Positions 63,125-64,000 of a stretch of 64,000 nt of DNA are shown here, piece after piece. A model generated the notes under the pieces. The model did not search any database and was not told the origin of the DNA. It saw nothing but the letters and a program-made list of their open reading frames with translations. A program made the translations under genes and the position numbers. How positions within the stretch are numbered: position 1 is the first letter of the stretch; every line of letters starts with the position of its first letter. The DNA lies in assembly GCF_029027405.1 (NCBI RefSeq), contig NZ_CP093396.1, forward strand, positions 1,860,001 to 1,924,000. Reading direction: 5' to 3'. The stretch is from Sulfurimonas sp. GTDB lineage: Bacteria > Campylobacterota > Campylobacteria > Campylobacterales > Sulfurimonadaceae.

Positions 63125-63997
63125 TTTATATTTAGGCATACTTTGACCAATACTAGCGTTGATAAAAGTAGGATCTGCAAGCACAAATTTTCTTTGTCCT
63201 GCTTTTACACTATCACCGCTCATAGGTACATAAAGAGCGGTTGCCATGTGGTCTTTATATTTTACACCAATAACACCCACCCCAAATAATTTTTTTATAA
63301 GGTATGAATAGAGAACTGCTCTGTCTTCGCAATCTGACTTATTAAAATAAAGAGTTTCAGCTGCAAACATAACTTTTTCTCTTCCAAACTGAGCATTATC
63401 TCTTGCATATTTAAAAGATTTCTGAACGAAATGAAGAACAAAGTTCATAGCATCTCCAGCTTTTTTGCCATCTACATACTTTTTAATATCTTTAGCTATT
63501 GAAGAGTATGTTCTACTATCTAGTGGAGCATTAAAATATGTCTCATAGTCTGCTTGTGGATATGTAGCCATGAAGTCTATAAGGTTTTGGTTGAACTCAA
63601 AAGAAACTTTATAGTTTTTGCCAAGTTCATTAAAACTAAGTGTTTTACTTTTCATATTAGACTTAAAATTTGGTAATGTTTTAAGTGCTAAGTCAAGTGG
63701 TTTATTCGCTCCAGGATAATTTTGTTTGTATGAATAAAGCCTACCTACATTTCCTTTTGAATAATTAGATACTACATAAAACTGTTTATTTGAAAAACTA
63801 TAATTAGGAGTAGAATATATGATTTTTTTAGAGTAATGCAGTAAAACTATATGTCTTTTAGCTAAACCTACCTTTACAGCATAACCAAGCTTATTAAAAA
63901 TAAACCAACTTAATAAATTTGAATTATCTTTACTCGGATGCACCTCAGAAGAAATTTTTAAAACTAAAAGATAAACTCCCCAATCATTAAGATTCAT
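63089..63997 (-). CDS. Transglutaminase-like protein, 5' end outside window
   Basis: The visible 302 residues form the C-terminal part of a transglutaminase/cysteine-protease-like protein; the frame stays open to the right edge, so the true start is outside. The catalytic Cys lies in KSDCEDRAVLYSYL, His in YKDHMATALYVP and Asp in VLADPTFINA. DAMNFVLHFVQKSFKYARDN fits the helix before the Cys. The preceding sequence is a strand-rich domain. The substrate is unknown. Its 3' end overlaps the convergent GGDEF-EAL gene by 36 bases. Confidence 0.78.
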   Translation of the reverse strand: MNLNDWGVYLLVLKISSEVHPSKDNSNLLSWFIFNKLGYAVKVGLAKRHIVLLHYSKKIIYSTPNYSFSNKQFYVVSNYSKGNVGRLYSYKQNYPGANKPLDLALKTLPNFKSNMKSKTLSFNELGKNYKVSFEFNQNLIDFMATYPQADYETYFNAPLDSRTYSSIAKDIKKYVDGKKAGDAMNFVLHFVQKSFKYARDNAQFGREKVMFAAETLYFNKSDCEDRAVLYSYLIKKLFGVGVIGVKYKDHMATALYVPMSGDSVKAGQRKFVLADPTFINASIGQSMPKYKSIRPDSFVIVK

Positions 63998-64000
63998 ATT

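Overview
This AT-rich window reads as chromosome of a chemolithotrophic member of the Campylobacterota (Epsilonproteobacteria), most like Sulfurimonas and its relatives. The evidence is the Wolinella/Helicobacter-style hydABCDE uptake hydrogenase operon followed by hypF, the gene content (MutS2 with a Smr domain, a stand-alone CZB protein, several protein families I associate with this phylum), and short A+T-rich spacers with TATAAT-type -10 boxes and no clear -35 boxes. The genus is an inference. I see no rRNA, tRNA or CRISPR array.

Layout. 1-1.7 kb: what looks like the tail of an integron cassette array (three small unrelated ORFs, two followed by attC-like imperfect palindromes), ending against a truncated CopG/BrnA-like antitoxin. 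1.88-3.21 kb: a complete IS3-family element. 3.2-11.4 kb (minus): hydA-hydB-hydC, a terminator-like hairpin, then hydD-hydE-hypF. HydE looks like a degenerate HypF paralogue. 11.5-20.2 kb: guaB, a CZB protein, an RDD membrane protein and glutamate synthase gltB-gltD. 20.2-25.4 kb: two lipoprotein blocks, each preceded by a copy of the gltD 3' end plus promoter region. The second copy is split by an IS5-family element. The second block is the CsgG/DUF4810/GNA1162 lipoprotein cluster.

25.6-34.2 kb: metY-metX-xseB and a nitrilase-fold pseudoenzyme, a membrane-anchored phosphatase, a ThiF/MoeB-like E1 protein, a cytochrome c lipoprotein, a PLP aminotransferase and murC. 34.2-40.0 kb: a cold-shock gene with a long leader, mutS2, a tandemly duplicated thioredoxin/partner module and an HI0933-type flavoprotein. 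40.1-43.9 kb: response regulator, LemA, DUF3137, EI24 and PqiA-like membrane genes. 43.9-45.0 kb: a ParA-like ATPase gene between a remnant of a divergent uvrD 3' end and the intact uvrD-type helicase gene. 47.2-64 kb: a diguanylate cyclase, pbpC with an alpha-2-macroglobulin gene (minus), valS, a SulP transporter, an NIT-PAS-GGDEF-EAL protein and a transglutaminase-like gene cut by the right edge.

The most interesting signal is the repeated architecture at gltD and uvrD. In both places an accessory block sits next to a core gene, and on its other side lies a short in-frame copy of that gene's 3' end. The copies differ mostly at synonymous positions, so they look like ends of a functional allele from another lineage rather than decayed local duplicates. 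I infer a common mode of accessory-gene acquisition. The cassette array, the HydE/HypF relationship and the repeat pair over the hydA -10 box are the other points worth following.
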